This document shows, piece by piece, positions 9,336 through 20,045 of a DNA stretch of 64,000 bases (positions are counted from its first letter, which is position 1; every line of letters starts with the position of its first letter). The notes below the pieces were generated by a model, which did not search any database, was not told the origin of the DNA, and saw nothing but the letters and a program-made list of their open reading frames with translations. The translations under genes were made by a program, and so were the position numbers. Origin of the DNA: Leptolyngbyaceae cyanobacterium RM1_1_2. Lineage in GTDB: Bacteria; Cyanobacteriota; Cyanobacteriia; Phormidesmidales; Phormidesmidaceae. The stretch covers positions 23,737 through 87,736 of the forward strand of contig JAAUQI010000017.1 in assembly GCA_012032345.1 (NCBI GenBank), in the 5' to 3' direction.

Positions 9336-9977
9336 ATGAAATATACGTCTATAAAATTTTGCTTCAGTGCCTTGGTCAGCTTTGAGATGCTGCTGCTGGC
9401 AGATACAGCGATCGCTCAGTCTTTTTCCACTGTTGAAATTCCAGAGGTGAGCGCAGTTGGCGATCGCCAATTACAGGGCTTTTGGTATGGAGAGTCCCAA
9501 ACTCTACAGGCTGATGAATGGAATATTAATCTATACGGCGCTTTTGACTGTGCCACCCTCAACCGGGTTGACGAGCGTACCTTCTCGCCTCAGTTCATTG
9601 CTACAGAGCCAGCGATTGATGCCACGACAGGTAATTTTGCTATAGGCACCGTGCTTTCAGAATGCGTTGAAGCTCAGCAAAGTGCAGTATTTATCGTCGA
9701 TCCTCAACCGGGTGGGTATGCGCTTTATCGAGTGCAGGTACCGGGTGCTAATAGCCTGACTGACGAGTTCTCTAGCTATCCCTTGTCTAGCCTGATCGCT
9801 CTTGAATACTGGAACGGCTATTTACTGGTGCGTCAGGGCGATGCTGCTGGGGCTGAAGCTCTATTAGTGTTTAGACCCGGACTAACACCAGCAGGCGAGT
9901 ATGCAGGCTGTATTGAACTCGAACTCGGTGAAGGTCGGGGCCTGTGTCCCCGGCAGAGTGAGTTAGATCATAGCTAA
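9336..9977 (+). CDS. Secreted protein of unknown function
   Basis: Starting at ATG 9336 gives a signal peptide (MKYTSIKFCFSALVSFEMLL...TAIAQS) with probable cleavage after AIA; a frame opening at 9276 would spoil this. The mature part of about 185 residues has several cysteines (FDCATL, LSECVEA, YAGCIEL, RGLCPRQ) likely to form disulfides, and acidic, aromatic-rich segments. No family recognised. No strong ribosome-binding site. It stands alone between the aldolase terminator and a Trp-rich small gene. Confidence 0.7.
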   Translation: MKYTSIKFCFSALVSFEMLLLADTAIAQSFSTVEIPEVSAVGDRQLQGFWYGESQTLQADEWNINLYGAFDCATLNRVDERTFSPQFIATEPAIDATTGNFAIGTVLSECVEAQQSAVFIVDPQPGGYALYRVQVPGANSLTDEFSSYPLSSLIALEYWNGYLLVRQGDAAGAEALLVFRPGLTPAGEYAGCIELELGEGRGLCPRQSELDHS

Positions 9978-10057
9978 ACTTTCGGGCGCGTGGCCAGTAA
10001 ATCTAAAGATGCAACGTCGGCAAGTTAGCCCATGTCACTTTAAAGAAATAATTGCTC

Positions 10058-10297
10058 ATGGCTAGGAAGCAAAAGTTTCCCTATCTGGTTGGGTCTAAAT
10101 GGACAGCTCAGCAAAAGGTATCGGGCTGGCGACATTTTCAGGTGGTAAACCGCAAAAATCAGGGAGAGTGGGTCTTTGCTGAGATGGTAGCCTCCTGCGA
10201 CCCTAACGTGCGCTTTTGGCTCAATGCCAGGTCGCTAAAAAATCGTGGCCTGTGGCAAGCAGGCTGGCAAACCTTGCAAGAGATAGCGGCTAAATAA
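10058..10297 (+). CDS. TIGR02450-type tryptophan-rich small protein
   Basis: 79 residues from ATG 10058 (MARKQKFPYL). Pattern LVGSKWTAQQKVSGWRHFQV, GEWVFAEMVASCDPNVRFW and GLWQAGWQTL fits the conserved TIGR02450 family, small proteins with many Trp and an SKWTA motif, of unknown function. No signal or membrane segment. A pair of hairpins follows the stop. Confidence 0.75.
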   Translation: MARKQKFPYLVGSKWTAQQKVSGWRHFQVVNRKNQGEWVFAEMVASCDPNVRFWLNARSLKNRGLWQAGWQTLQEIAAK

Positions 10298-10348
10298 ACA
10301 GAGCTTTGGCTCTGTAACAATCCAACCAGGATTGTTACAGGCTTTTCC
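10298..10348 (+). terminator. Two adjacent hairpins after the Trp-rich gene
   Basis: First hairpin ACAGAGC/GCTCTGT (10298-10315). The second, overlapping it by four bases, is a perfect 12-bp stem CTGTAACAATCC/GGATTGTTACAG (10312-10340) followed by GCTTTTCC. Because they share bases only one can form at a time. A terminator is the simplest reading, although the T run is short. Confidence 0.55.
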
Positions 10349-10352
10349 TGTG

Positions 10353-10404
10353 AAAAAGTCCTTTCACAACTCCCCCCTCCACAAGTGATTTAGGACTGCC
10401 ATAG
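10353..10404 (+). repeat. Dispersed repeat family B, copy 1
   Basis: The segment AAAAAGTCCTTTCACAACTC ... GATTTAGGACTGCCATAG is closely matched by the reverse complement of 35141-35190 and more loosely by 46325-46374. All copies are intergenic and lie near other inverted repeats. Confidence 0.7.
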
Positions 10405-10554
10405 AGACAGATTTTGTCACTGACGATAACCCAAAACTCGCTATTGAAGTCGTTGTAACAAAAGCAACATGGACAGGGCCATAGCAGTGACCTTTGTGGA
10501 GCTTGACACTGTGAAAATACAGCGCTTCTGCTGACTAAAAATAGAAGTCCTTAG

Positions 10555-10655
10555 ACCAATTACATATGAGTTTTCACCTGTTGAATATCTGAAACTTCTC
10601 AGCGGTAAGGCTTTCAGAAATCGTGAGGACGCGCACTTCATGAAAATGGTATTAG
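10555..10655 (+). repeat. Dispersed repeat family C, copy 1
   Basis: The segment starting ACCAATTAC and containing GGCTTTCAGAAATCGTGAGGACGC-type sequence matches 39844-39945 at most positions, including AGCxGTxxGGCTTT and GACGCGCACT. A minus-strand frame of 91 codons crossing this place is not supported as a gene because it runs through the repeat. Confidence 0.65.
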
Positions 10656-11356
10656 TGAAATGCACCCGGAATAATTTGATAACCGTCAGCTTAAACAAAC
10701 TATTCAGCTTGCTCAATCTCTTTGCCTATTAGGGCAGCTTGAACTGCTGTAAGCGCTCTTCACGACCATTCAGCAAACTCACTTTTGATAGAGCCAGTTT
10801 AGAACCGGAAAATAAGCACAGGCGTATTCAATGAAGATTAAAGATGAATAGTGAAAACATTTTTATAGACAAGTAAAAATTAAATTTAGGGAGATAATAA
10901 AAAGATTTAAGAATCCAAAGCGCTGATTAAAGAAGCACGCGAGAAGAGCCATTAATATGACCGCTTGGCTAAAGTATGGTAATCAAATTTTGTAAAGCCA
11001 GGCTAAAGAAGCTTACTATTCTCTAAAAACGTGCTTTAGTATGCAAAAGAGCGAATGCTAGCGAGTACGTTTGAGAGATAAGATTTTCAAGTGCGATGTT
11101 TATGAATGACGATCAAAAAATGGCAGTAAAGTGTTGATTTTTATGAAGCTGATCAAGCGGTTTAGTAAATTTTTCTAGACCGAGTTAAAAAGTTTTTGAA
11201 GTTTCTTCTACTAGCTGCTTGAGGCCGCTAGTTTAGAGTGGGTAAGTGTCAGCTGGTTATATCTACTAGCGTTTTTAGCTAGAAAATAAACTCGACTCCT
11301 ACTCTAAGCTGTACAGCTCAGCTATGCCTGTTCATTTTTTTCAATAGAGGATATTC
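10656..11356. other. AT-rich intergenic region upstream of pntA
   Basis: About 700 bases with no credible coding frame, only short open stretches. Composition is clearly more AT-rich than the genes. It probably holds the pntAB promoter and a long leader, but I cannot name an element. AGAGGATATTC just before the pntA ATG is a good ribosome-binding site. Confidence 0.5.
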
Positions 11357-12967
11357 ATGACGATTGCTATAGGAAAAGAGATTCAGTCTGCTGAGCGGCA
11401 AGAAACGATTGCCAAAAAGATTGCAGTGCCTAAAGAAATATCTTCTGGAGAAGCTCGGGTTGCTGTCACGCCCACAACGGTTAAAAAACTTAAAAAGCTA
11501 GGATTTGACGTCATCATTCAAGCAGGCGCTGGGGCTGCGGCTAGCTTTAGTGATGATGATTATCGTCAGGCTGGCTGCGAGGTGACGGCTGATATCCGGT
11601 GGCTATGGGCTAATGCTGACATTGTGCTGAAGGTGCGTCCGCCTGAGCATCATCCTGAGCTAAATACCCATGAAGCTGAGCTACTGCAGGAGGGCACTAC
11701 CCTAATTAGTTTTCTCTGGCCAGCCCAAAACTCCGATTTAGTTGAGCAGCTAGCCGTCCGCAAAGCGACCGCGCTGGCGATGGACTCGGTACCGCGCATT
11801 ACCCGAGCGCAAAAGATGGACGCTCTCAGTTCGATGGCTAATATCGCCGGCTATCGAGCCGTTATTGAGGCAGCCAATCACTTCGATCGCTTCTTTACCG
11901 GGCAAATCACGGCGGCTGGCAAAGTGCCGCCCTGTAAAGTGCTGGTGATTGGGGCGGGGGTAGCAGGGCTATCTGCCATTGGTACTGCACGGGGACTCGG
12001 GGCAGTGGTTAGAGCCTTTGATACTCGTCCGGCAGTTAAAGAGCAGGTGCAAAGCTTGGGGGCCGAATTTTTGGAGCTGGCGTTTGAAGAAGATGGCTCT
12101 GGAACCGGGGGCTATGCCAAAGTTATGAGCAAAGAGTTTATTGAGGCAGAAATGGCCCTGTTTGCTCAGCAGGCTGAGGAGGTAGACATCATCATCACAA
12201 CGGCCTTAATCCCCGGCAAAAAAGCACCGCTGCTGATTACTCAGCCGATGGTTGAGAGTATGAAGTCTGGCTCGGTAGTTGTGGATATGGCGGCTGAGCA
12301 GGGCGGTAACTGTGAAGTGACGCATCCGGGTGAAATTTATCAGTATCAGGGCGTCACCATTATTGGGCTAACCGATCTACCCAGCCGCATGGCTAGCCAG
12401 TCGAGTCAGCTCTACAGCATTAATCTCTATCATCTGCTCAATGATATGGGCGGCTCGGAACACTACCGAGTCGATTTTGAAGACGAAGTGGTGCGCGGTG
12501 CCCTCGTCACCCATGCCGGGGAGATTACCTGGCCTGCGCCTCGTCCGGCAGCGCCCGCGCCTGCTGCAGCACCTCCGACTGCGGTAGCTACAACAGACGT
12601 AGAGACGGCTAAGCCTGCACCACAGCGATCGCTAGCCTGGCTTTGGCCGACGCTAGCAGGTCTGGCGCTCTTGGGCATTGGCCTAGGGGCACCGTCTTCT
12701 TTTCTGTCTCACTTCACAGTATTTGTGCTGGCCTGCTTTGTGGGCTGGCAAATCATCTGGAATGTGGCCCCGGCGCTGCATACTCCTTTGATGAGCGTCA
12801 CCAACGCCATCAGCGGCATCATTATTATTGGCGGCATGCTGCAAATTTCAGGGGAGATCAGCTCACCGACGGCTCTTTTGGGGGCGATCGCCATTTTGGT
12901 TGGCACCATCAACATCACAGGCGGATTTCTGGTGACTCAGCGAATGCTAAAAATGTTTCGCAAGTAG
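11357..12967 (+). CDS. pntA: NAD(P) transhydrogenase subunit alpha, single-chain form
   Basis: Proton-translocating pyridine nucleotide transhydrogenase, coupling hydride transfer between NADH and NADP+ to proton movement across the membrane. 536 residues: NAD-binding domain I with [16 protein letters not shown] and the Rossmann motif [13 protein letters not shown] near residue 195, a Pro/Ala-rich linker near 390-420, then four predicted membrane helices ending MLKMFRK. Domain I and the membrane part are fused in one chain as in Escherichia coli, whereas some bacteria split them into two proteins. Followed 75 bases later by pntB. Confidence 0.95.
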   Translation: MTIAIGKEIQSAERQETIAKKIAVPKEISSGEARVAVTPTTVKKLKKLGFDVIIQAGAGAAASFSDDDYRQAGCEVTADIRWLWANADIVLKVRPPEHHPELNTHEAELLQEGTTLISFLWPAQNSDLVEQLAVRKATALAMDSVPRITRAQKMDALSSMANIAGYRAVIEAANHFDRFFTGQITAAGKVPPCKVLVIGAGVAGLSAIGTARGLGAVVRAFDTRPAVKEQVQSLGAEFLELAFEEDGSGTGGYAKVMSKEFIEAEMALFAQQAEEVDIIITTALIPGKKAPLLITQPMVESMKSGSVVVDMAAEQGGNCEVTHPGEIYQYQGVTIIGLTDLPSRMASQSSQLYSINLYHLLNDMGGSEHYRVDFEDEVVRGALVTHAGEITWPAPRPAAPAPAAAPPTAVATTDVETAKPAPQRSLAWLWPTLAGLALLGIGLGAPSSFLSHFTVFVLACFVGWQIIWNVAPALHTPLMSVTNAISGIIIIGGMLQISGEISSPTALLGAIAILVGTINITGGFLVTQRMLKMFRK

Positions 12968-13042
12968 CCACAGCCGAGAATCAGCCCTTCTGCTCCTCGA
13001 TTTACGTTTTTTGAAAATTTGAACTTTCAGACTTAACTAAAG

Positions 13043-14482
13043 ATGTCTCAGAATCTAGTAACAGTCGCCTACGTAGCGGCCAGTGCCCTGTTTATTTTGA
13101 GCCTGGGAGGACTCTCCCATCAGGAAACCGCCCGTCGCGGCAACTACTACGGTATTGCCGGTATGGCGATCGCCTTTTTGGCTACGGCTTTGAGCGCCCA
13201 GGTGACGGGCTATCTCACCCTCAGCGCCATGATTGTGCCAGGAATCATGATTGGTGGGATTGTGGCCTCGCGGGTAGCGATGACCTCCATGCCGGAGCTA
13301 GTGGCGATTTTGCACAGCTTTGTGGGTCTAGCGGCTGTGCTGGTGGGCATTGCCAATTATTTGCAGCCTGAGCCAACGCTGCTGGGCGTTGAGGAAACGA
13401 TTCACAAAATCGAAATTTATATCGGCGTCTTTATTGGAGCCGTCACGTTTACCGGCTCGATCATTGCCTTTGGTAAGCTGCGGGCTATTTTAGGCAGCAA
13501 GCCACTGATGCTGCCTGCTCGTCATCTACTGAATCTGGGGATGCTAGCCGCCGTCATTGGCTTGGGCTTTCCCTTTATGAGCGCAGAGGGAGCGGGGGGC
13601 CTGACGCCGCTGTTGGTGGCTGCCGCGATCGCCGCTGTTTTGGGCCTGCATCTGGTGCTGGCCATTGGCGGGGCCGACATGCCAGTTGTGATTTCTATGC
13701 TCAACAGCTACTCAGGCTGGGCAGCGGCGGCAGCAGGCTTCATGCTCTCGAATGACCTGTTGATTATTACCGGGGCACTGGTGGGCAGCAGCGGGGCCAT
13801 CCTCAGCTACATCATGTGCAAGGCGATGAATCGCTCGTTCTTTAGCGTTATCTTGGGTGGGTTTGGTGCCAGGGCCAGCGGTGCGACTAAAGGATCTGCA
13901 ACAGCAGTACCGGGGGGTAAGGCTACGTCAATTGACGTGGAGGAAACCGTGGAGCTGCTGGAGCAAGCCAATAGCGTCATTATTGTGCCGGGCTATGGCA
14001 TGGCTGTCGCCCAAGCACAGCACGCTGTTTCTGACATCACCCAGAGGCTACGCCAGCAGGGTAAACAGGTACGCTTTGGCATTCATCCGGTTGCAGGTCG
14101 TTTGCCTGGGCACATGAATGTGCTGCTGGCAGAGGCTAACGTGCCCTACGACATCGTGCTGGAAATGGATGAAATCAACGAAGACTTTCCTGAAACCGAC
14201 GTGGTGCTGGTCATTGGCGCTAACGATACCGTCAACCCCAGCGCCCTTGAAGATCCAGCCAGCCCTATTGCTGGAATGCCGGTGCTGGAAGTGTGGAAAG
14301 CGCGACAGGTGGTGGTGATGAAGCGGAGTTTGTCGAGTGGCTATGCAGGAGTTGATAATCCGCTGTTTTATAAAGAGAACGCGCAAATGCTGTTTGGAGA
14401 TGCCAAAGCCAACGTAAATGCCGTCCTGGGTCAGCTCTCTAAGACCGGGAAAGCTCAGCCCCAGGCTCTGGCGGCTGTTTGA
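13043..14482 (+). CDS. pntB: NAD(P) transhydrogenase subunit beta
   Basis: 479 residues: about nine membrane helices in the first 270 residues, a short linker, then NADP-binding domain III with [36 protein letters not shown] and the conserved GANDTVNP and [16 protein letters not shown] segments. It completes the enzyme with pntA in the same operon. The gene ends 14 bases before a convergent dehydrogenase gene, with no obvious terminator between. Confidence 0.96.
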   Translation: MSQNLVTVAYVAASALFILSLGGLSHQETARRGNYYGIAGMAIAFLATALSAQVTGYLTLSAMIVPGIMIGGIVASRVAMTSMPELVAILHSFVGLAAVLVGIANYLQPEPTLLGVEETIHKIEIYIGVFIGAVTFTGSIIAFGKLRAILGSKPLMLPARHLLNLGMLAAVIGLGFPFMSAEGAGGLTPLLVAAAIAAVLGLHLVLAIGGADMPVVISMLNSYSGWAAAAAGFMLSNDLLIITGALVGSSGAILSYIMCKAMNRSFFSVILGGFGARASGATKGSATAVPGGKATSIDVEETVELLEQANSVIIVPGYGMAVAQAQHAVSDITQRLRQQGKQVRFGIHPVAGRLPGHMNVLLAEANVPYDIVLEMDEINEDFPETDVVLVIGANDTVNPSALEDPASPIAGMPVLEVWKARQVVVMKRSLSSGYAGVDNPLFYKENAQMLFGDAKANVNAVLGQLSKTGKAQPQALAAV

Positions 14483-14496
14483 TTTTGAGCCTGCCT

Positions 14497-15264
14497 CTAC
14501 CAGGGAATCGGACTGCCATCCCAGGAGAAGAACCTGCCGCTGTCGGCTTCGCTGAGGTGAGTCATGACCTCAACTAGCTGGGTAACGGTGCGCTCTACTG
14601 AAAACAGCTTTTCTGGGGGCACCTGACGCTGAAAGGGCTGTGACAGCTTGGTGTCTGTAGTGCCGGGGTGCAGCACTGTCAAAATTGTCTTAGGACTTTT
14701 GCGGCTGTACTCGATCGCTGCTGTCTTCATCAGCATATTGAGAGCGGCTTTTGAAGCCCGGTAGCCGTACCAGCCGCCCAGTCGGTTGTCTTCAATGCTA
14801 CCAATTTTGGCGGAGATAGCGGCGAACAGGCTGCGATCGCCGTGCTGAAGTAGAGGCATCAGGTGCTTGGCCAGCAGAATCGCGGGCAGGCTGTTGACCT
14901 GAAAGTAGCGCAGCAGCTGTTCGGGGTCAATCTGTCGCAGCGCCTTTTCAGGCTGCAGGTCACCCTCGTGCAAAATACCCACGCAGTTAATCACCCAGTG
15001 CAGCTGAGGAGTCTGCTGCCGAATCTGCTGGATGCCAGCGATAAGCTGATTTTCCTGAGTGACATCAATCTGTAAAAGCCTGAGGCGATCGCTTTGCTCT
15101 GCTAGATTGAGCAAGGCTGCGGCTGTCTCTGGCTGGCGGTAAGTGGCATAGAGCGTTGTGACCTGGGGCTGAGCTAGAAGCTGATTGACAAAGCCCAGGC
15201 CAATGCCCTGACTCGCACCCACCACCAGCGCATTGACCTGCGCCAATTCATCAAAAAGTGCCAC
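14497..15264 (-). CDS. Short-chain dehydrogenase/reductase (C-factor-like)
   Basis: 255 residues. The cofactor glycine motif GASQGIGLGF is near the N-terminus, NCVGILHEGD (NAG-like) in the middle, and the catalytic Ser and YxxxK (YGYRASK) near residue 165. TYRQPETA after the second strand suggests NADP preference. The overall pattern resembles the CsgA/C-factor branch of SDRs. Substrate cannot be inferred. It follows the sensor kinase on the same strand with about 107 bases between, so co-transcription is possible. Confidence 0.85.
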   Translation of the reverse strand: MALFDELAQVNALVVGASQGIGLGFVNQLLAQPQVTTLYATYRQPETAAALLNLAEQSDRLRLLQIDVTQENQLIAGIQQIRQQTPQLHWVINCVGILHEGDLQPEKALRQIDPEQLLRYFQVNSLPAILLAKHLMPLLQHGDRSLFAAISAKIGSIEDNRLGGWYGYRASKAALNMLMKTAAIEYSRKSPKTILTVLHPGTTDTKLSQPFQRQVPPEKLFSVERTVTQLVEVMTHLSEADSGRFFSWDGSPIPW

Positions 15265-15371
15265 ATTTTCTCTCCAAGCTTTTTCCGAGCATTGTCTCTA
15301 ATTGTAAAGAAAACGCTGAAGCTGTGGCCTGATCATGGCTCTGCCAGGTGAAATTTGCCTTGACGCGAAGA

Positions 15372-17657
15372 TTAATCCGGTGAGGACTGATCAGGCGCAG
15401 TCTCTTTGGGAGACGACTTTTGCAGTGGAATTTCAATAAAAAAGACGGTGCCCTGTCCCGGCTGCGATTCAAAGTAGAGCTTGCCCTGATGATCTTGGGT
15501 AATGATTTGATGACTGATTGCCAGTCCCAAACCCGTTCCTTTACCAACGTCTTTAGTGGTAAAGAAGGGATCAAACAGCCGATTGCGAATTTTGGTATCA
15601 ATACCTGAGCCGTTATCTGCAACAGAGATTATGACTGTCCCTTGCTGTGTTACTCGGGTTGTGAGGGTGATTGCAGGCCGGGTATTTTCTTGCTGTCGTA
15701 TTTCATTCAGGGCATCAATGGCATTGCTTAAGAGATTCATAAAGACCTGATTGATCTGTCCGACATGGCACTCAACTAGGGGAATTCGACCATACTGCTT
15801 GATCACCTGAATTTCTGCTTGAGGAGGCTTAGCCCGCAGGCGATTTTGCAAGAGCTTCAGGGTACATTCGATGCCCTCGTGAATATCAAGCGTTTTGACT
15901 TCAGATTTGCCTAGATGAGAAAAGGTGCGTAAGGACTGAATAATTTCATAGATTCGCTCTGAGCCAACCGCCATTGAGTCCAGCAGCTTGGGCATGTCTT
16001 CGACTAAGAAGGGTAGGTCAATGGCCTCAGCTTTGGCTTGAATAGTGGGCACGCTTTGAGGATAGGATTGCTGATAGAGAATCAGTAGCGCCAGTAAATC
16101 ATTGATGTATTCTCTGGCATGGGGAATGTTGCCATAGATGAAGCTCACCGGGTTATTAATTTCGTGGGCCAGTCCAGCTACCATTTGGCCCAGACTAGAC
16201 ATTTTTTCTGTTTGTATGAGCTGAGCCTGAGTTTGCTGTAGATGCATCAGCGCCTCAGAGAGTTCCTGAGTCCGCTGCCGGACTCGATTTTCCAGTTCAG
16301 TGTTGCTGATTTCTAGTGCCTGATTGGCTTTCTCTAGCGCGATAAAGGAGTCCTGTAGCTGCTTTGCCATCTGATTAAAAGACATCGCCAGATCGCTGAG
16401 TTCAGCAACGGCTGAGTCCTCCCTCACCACCTGATCAAATTTACCCGCAGCGATCGCCCGAGAAGCCTGATTCAAGCGCAAAACGGGTCGAATAATCCAG
16501 CGGGCGGTCAAGACCCCTAACAAAGTGGCAATGCCCAAGGCCACCAGACAGAGCATGACTGTCGCCTGAGTATTTTGCTGAATTTGCCCCATGAAGTCGG
16601 CTTCTGGCACCGCAACCACAACCAGCCAGTCTAAACCTTGTTCGCTTTTCCAGGGAGTTACCTGCACAAACTGCTTCTTACCGTTGAGAAAAAAGCTAAG
16701 CTGTGTCGCCTCCTCAATAGCACTCAAATCAGCAAACTGACTGGTTAAATGCTGTGCTGTTGCTCGAATTAGCGGATCCTGACTGTCAGTAGCCAGCAAT
16801 CGCTCAGGCGTATCGTTAACAAGCCGATAGGGCTTTTCATCTGCGGAACTGCCGATGAAAAGCCCATTGCGCTCTATGATAAACACCTGTCCTGAAGCAC
16901 TGACCCGCAAATCTTGCAGGAAGCTACTGATTTGGGCTAGGTGCTGCTCTGCCGCAAGAACGGCAATGCGATTGTTGTTGGCGTCATAAATTGGCTGGCT
17001 AAAGGCGATCGCTAAGTTATAAGGCTCTACCAGCCAGTTATAGACCGGACTCCAAACCCCGGTTTTTGCTTCAGTAGCTTCGGCATACCAGCCTTCTTGC
17101 TGGGCTACAAACGGGCCACCATCTTCGATGACCCGTGTGCGGCTACCTTGGCTGTCAGCTTCCCAAAAGAGAACGTGGTTGCTGCCGTCTTGAGTCGCGG
17201 GTGAGACAATGTCAAAGGTAATGCGCTCGTCGCCATAGAAATAGCCAGTGGCGGTATAGTCACCCTGCTCATAGCCCAGAAGAATGTAGTCGATATCGAA
17301 TGTCTTTAGCTGTCTCCACAGAAACTGCTCTACCTGTGCCTGATTTTCTAAATCAATGCCACCTGTGTCGATCGCGTTAGTGCTGGTCTGAGCAACTTTG
17401 TGGGGAATGTCTAAATAGCTGTTGAGGTGCTGGTCAATCCGATCGCTGACCTCGTTTCGCATCTTAGAAGCAAGCCCATTGATAGCCCGTTGGCCGTTGC
17501 GTAGCGACAAATAACCCGTCAGCCCTACGGCGGTAAAAATTTGTAGAACAAAGGGAACGATCAAAATCAGACGTAGAGAAACTCGCTGAGACTGTTTTTT
17601 AGCCTTAGCTTGAGAAAGCAGGTGGGGCACCGTCGAGAGGACAACTTTGTTGTTCAT
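15372..17657 (-). CDS. Membrane sensor histidine kinase with Cache domain
   Basis: 761 residues: N-terminal membrane helix ([21 protein letters not shown]), a large extracytoplasmic double Cache-like domain (about 40-365), second helix ([18 protein letters not shown]), HAMP, a coiled coil, then HisKA with phospho-acceptor LAHEINNP and a complete ATPase domain: N box [16 protein letters not shown]1 [10 protein letters not shown] box LFDPFFTT, G2 [10 protein letters not shown]. All catalytic motifs are intact. The long loop inside the dimerisation domain is typical of cyanobacterial kinases with HEINNP. The ligand is unknown and no response regulator gene is adjacent. Confidence 0.92.
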   Translation of the reverse strand: MNNKVVLSTVPHLLSQAKAKKQSQRVSLRLILIVPFVLQIFTAVGLTGYLSLRNGQRAINGLASKMRNEVSDRIDQHLNSYLDIPHKVAQTSTNAIDTGGIDLENQAQVEQFLWRQLKTFDIDYILLGYEQGDYTATGYFYGDERITFDIVSPATQDGSNHVLFWEADSQGSRTRVIEDGGPFVAQQEGWYAEATEAKTGVWSPVYNWLVEPYNLAIAFSQPIYDANNNRIAVLAAEQHLAQISSFLQDLRVSASGQVFIIERNGLFIGSSADEKPYRLVNDTPERLLATDSQDPLIRATAQHLTSQFADLSAIEEATQLSFFLNGKKQFVQVTPWKSEQGLDWLVVVAVPEADFMGQIQQNTQATVMLCLVALGIATLLGVLTARWIIRPVLRLNQASRAIAAGKFDQVVREDSAVAELSDLAMSFNQMAKQLQDSFIALEKANQALEISNTELENRVRQRTQELSEALMHLQQTQAQLIQTEKMSSLGQMVAGLAHEINNPVSFIYGNIPHAREYINDLLALLILYQQSYPQSVPTIQAKAEAIDLPFLVEDMPKLLDSMAVGSERIYEIIQSLRTFSHLGKSEVKTLDIHEGIECTLKLLQNRLRAKPPQAEIQVIKQYGRIPLVECHVGQINQVFMNLLSNAIDALNEIRQQENTRPAITLTTRVTQQGTVIISVADNGSGIDTKIRNRLFDPFFTTKDVGKGTGLGLAISHQIITQDHQGKLYFESQPGQGTVFFIEIPLQKSSPKETAPDQSSPD

Positions 17658-17846
17658 CAGTCTAGAAAAACCTAACTAACGGTAGCTTGCCCGTATGCAA
17701 GCAGCCATATTGACAAGCCTACAAGCTGAGCTTTGAGGCAAATTGCTAAAAATACGTTGTTTGACCTCAGGATGCCCGCTGGTTTGAAGGATTCACTAGC
17801 TTTGGGATGTTGATAAACGATACGACCTAGCAAAGGAACTCTGGTT

Positions 17847-17977
17847 GACTGACAAAACTCTTGAACCTATGATTCTGCTGTAGGTTTGGTGAAGCTTTGG
17901 CACAACCCAACAAAACCGTTGTTGGTGCTGGGCTTCACTTTGTTCCACCCAATCTGCACAAGGAACTTTTGTCAGTC
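17847..17977. repeat. Dispersed repeat family A, copy 2, with inverted ends
   Basis: A 131-bp element bounded by perfect 11-bp inverted ends GACTGACAAAA ... TTTTGTCAGTC, with internal partial palindrome (GGTTTGGTGAAGC versus GCTTCACTTTGTTCC, and ACAACCCAAC). The interior matches 6670-6797. Size, ends and lack of coding capacity fit a MITE. The rest of the 17658-18138 gap shows no gene. Confidence 0.75.
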
Positions 17978-18138
17978 GATCAGAGCAGAACCTTACAGTC
18001 AGCATTTCTTATCTTTATGGGTTTTGGCAGGCGATCGCAGACCTGACGTTTTAAAACTGTCCTATCAGGGTTTCAAAAACGGTAACTGCTCATGGCAAGA
18101 TAGGGGCGATCGCCTAGTCTAAAGATGTGGTGTGAATT

Positions 18139-18711
18139 GTGGATGCTTCGGCTGCTGATAGTAAACTTTTTGCTCAATCCCCTGTCCCGGAACAGCTAGA
18201 CGACATCAAGGCTCAGCTCGATCTAATTTTGCTAGCCTTGGAAGCGCTGGCAGGGCTGGGGTCAGAGGCTGTATTGGACGCTGCTCAATCTTTGGGATTT
18301 GCGGCTCTGATGTCAGATCGCGTCGGCCTCTGGCGATTACGACAGTCTAGCCCCCTGCGCAAAGGACAAGGTCGCAAAAAGCTAGATATTGACGAAGCCA
18401 GGGCGCTGGTAGTCGTTATCGCTCACCTAGCCCAGCAGCAGCAGCAGCCGATTCGACAAGCAGTGGCTAAGCTAGAGGCGCTGACGGCAAAAAAGCAGCC
18501 GCTCTATCAGGCGGCTATCCTGGGAGACTACCTGGATGCTTTCAGCAATACTTATCAAGAGCGGATGGAAGACCAAGCTTTTTCTAATCAGGCGCTTGAA
18601 CAGTTGGCTTTAAGACTCTTAGTTGACCTGCTGTTTTATAGTGCTCCTAATGGCGATCGCCGACTCTGGCTGGCCCTGTTGGAGCGATCGCGGCGAAAAG
18701 CGCTGACATGA
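18139..18711 (+). CDS. DUF3038-like cyanobacterial protein
   Basis: 190 residues from a GTG start (GTGGATGCT). Helical and soluble, with DDIKAQLDLILLALEALAGLGSEA, VGLWRLRQSSPLRKG and YLDAFSNTYQERM. From memory this matches DUF3038, a cyanobacteria-restricted family of unknown function usually next to a DUF4335 gene, which is the case here. Its stop overlaps the next start in an ATGA junction, so the two are translated together. Confidence 0.72.
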   Translation: MDASAADSKLFAQSPVPEQLDDIKAQLDLILLALEALAGLGSEAVLDAAQSLGFAALMSDRVGLWRLRQSSPLRKGQGRKKLDIDEARALVVVIAHLAQQQQQPIRQAVAKLEALTAKKQPLYQAAILGDYLDAFSNTYQERMEDQAFSNQALEQLALRLLVDLLFYSAPNGDRRLWLALLERSRRKALT

Positions 18712-19970
18712 GTATGGCATCGCAGTCTGTTAATCGGCGCTACGTCTCTGAAACCTGGGTGCTGGAAGTTACTGGCAGTCCCTCATCCCTTTCTGCCCGC
18801 AGCGATCGCCTCGTACTGCAAAAACTGCGCTTTCGCCTCACCTGCCAGTCATCGACACCCCCCCGGCAGTTAAAAGGGCAACAGCCGCAAATTACAGCCT
18901 TGACGGCTGTAGTACAGGACTATGTGCAGTCTCAGCTGATGATGATTTCGGCTGCAGCTCTCAGAGCAGATCCAGCCCCCCAGCCCAAAGCGCAGACGGC
19001 CGCAGGCATTTTCTTGATGCCACAGGGACTTACTCAGCATCGACTCCATTTAGGCTCCCTGGCTAGACAGCCTGCTGAATGGGTACTAGGGACGCTAGAG
19101 CTAGCCGATTTAGCTACAGTGTTAGAAAGCTTTGACGCCGAGATGGTGACACTACCGCCTGCTAGATCTCGTCCTCGCTGGCAGCCGCTGGGCTATGCTG
19201 GGGCCGCTGGCCTGCTGCTGGCTGTGGGTCTGGCTACCTGGCTCAATTCGCCACACTCTACTTTTGAGACCGCTCAGACATCGGGAGATGAAGCCGCGCA
19301 AACCTTAGCAGAGTCTGCACCTGAGGACTTGGAGCCGCCGGAAAATTCTGGGCCATCAGACTCTACAGCACCTATTACACCCACACCAGAATCAGCCCGC
19401 TCAGGCGATCGCCCGTCAGCCCCAACAACACAGCCACCTGCTGAGCCATCTGATCAGGCAGCTGCACCTATAACTCCCAAGACTCAGCCGACTCCCTCTG
19501 CTTCAGCCCCCGCTGATCCCGCTGGCTCTCAGGCCAGCCAGCCAGTAGTACCCGCCACTCCAGCCCCGGCCACAGCAGCCCCAACTGCAGCAGCAGACGT
19601 GGCCCCCGCAGAGGCTGAGCGGGCCAACACAGATGCGATCGCCAGTGCCCCTCCCCCCGATCAGCTGTCTCAAAATAGTTCCGGCTTAGCCGCTCCCGCC
19701 CCGCTCCAGCTAGCCGAAGTGCAGCAGTATTTAGAAGCGACCTGGCAGCCCCCTGCTGATCTGAAAAACACGTTAATTTATGACTGGGTGCTGGCTGCTG
19801 ATGGCTCAGTCACCGAGATTAACCCAGTCAGCCCGGCAGCTGCCGCCTACCGCGATCGCTTGTCAATTTTTGTGGGCGATCGCCCAATTTTTTCGCCGAC
19901 TGGGGGGGCTGAACTGACTATCCGCATTACGCTAAAACCCTCTGGTGAGGTAGCAGCTACGCTGCCTTAG
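18708..19970 (+). CDS. DUF4335-like protein with Pro/Ala-rich linker
   Basis: 420 residues. The N-terminal ~140 residues (RRYVSETWVLEVTG, LVLQKLRFRLTCQ, QLKGQQPQITALTAVVQDYVQ) fit DUF4335. One membrane helix follows near residue 160-180 (LGYAGAAGLLLAVGLATWL), then about 140 residues of low-complexity Pro/Ala/Thr sequence, and a C-terminal domain (LQLAEVQQYLEATWQPP, LIYDWVLAADGSVTEINPVSPAA) resembling TonB-like carboxyl domains. This suggests a membrane-anchored protein spanning the periplasm. Function unknown. Confidence 0.72.
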   Translation: MSMASQSVNRRYVSETWVLEVTGSPSSLSARSDRLVLQKLRFRLTCQSSTPPRQLKGQQPQITALTAVVQDYVQSQLMMISAAALRADPAPQPKAQTAAGIFLMPQGLTQHRLHLGSLARQPAEWVLGTLELADLATVLESFDAEMVTLPPARSRPRWQPLGYAGAAGLLLAVGLATWLNSPHSTFETAQTSGDEAAQTLAESAPEDLEPPENSGPSDSTAPITPTPESARSGDRPSAPTTQPPAEPSDQAAAPITPKTQPTPSASAPADPAGSQASQPVVPATPAPATAAPTAAADVAPAEAERANTDAIASAPPPDQLSQNSSGLAAPAPLQLAEVQQYLEATWQPPADLKNTLIYDWVLAADGSVTEINPVSPAAAAYRDRLSIFVGDRPIFSPTGGAELTIRITLKPSGEVAATLP

Positions 19971-20045
19971 CCGTTTGAGCAAAAACAGGGAGCGCTGCAG
20001 CAGTGCTCCCTGTAATTAAGCCTAGCTTTCAACAGATTCCCTGGT

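Noticed and set aside
10441..10716. A 91-codon minus-strand frame
   Set aside because: It lies across the family C repeat, has no ribosome-binding site or domain, and the matching copy at 39844 does not keep the frame.
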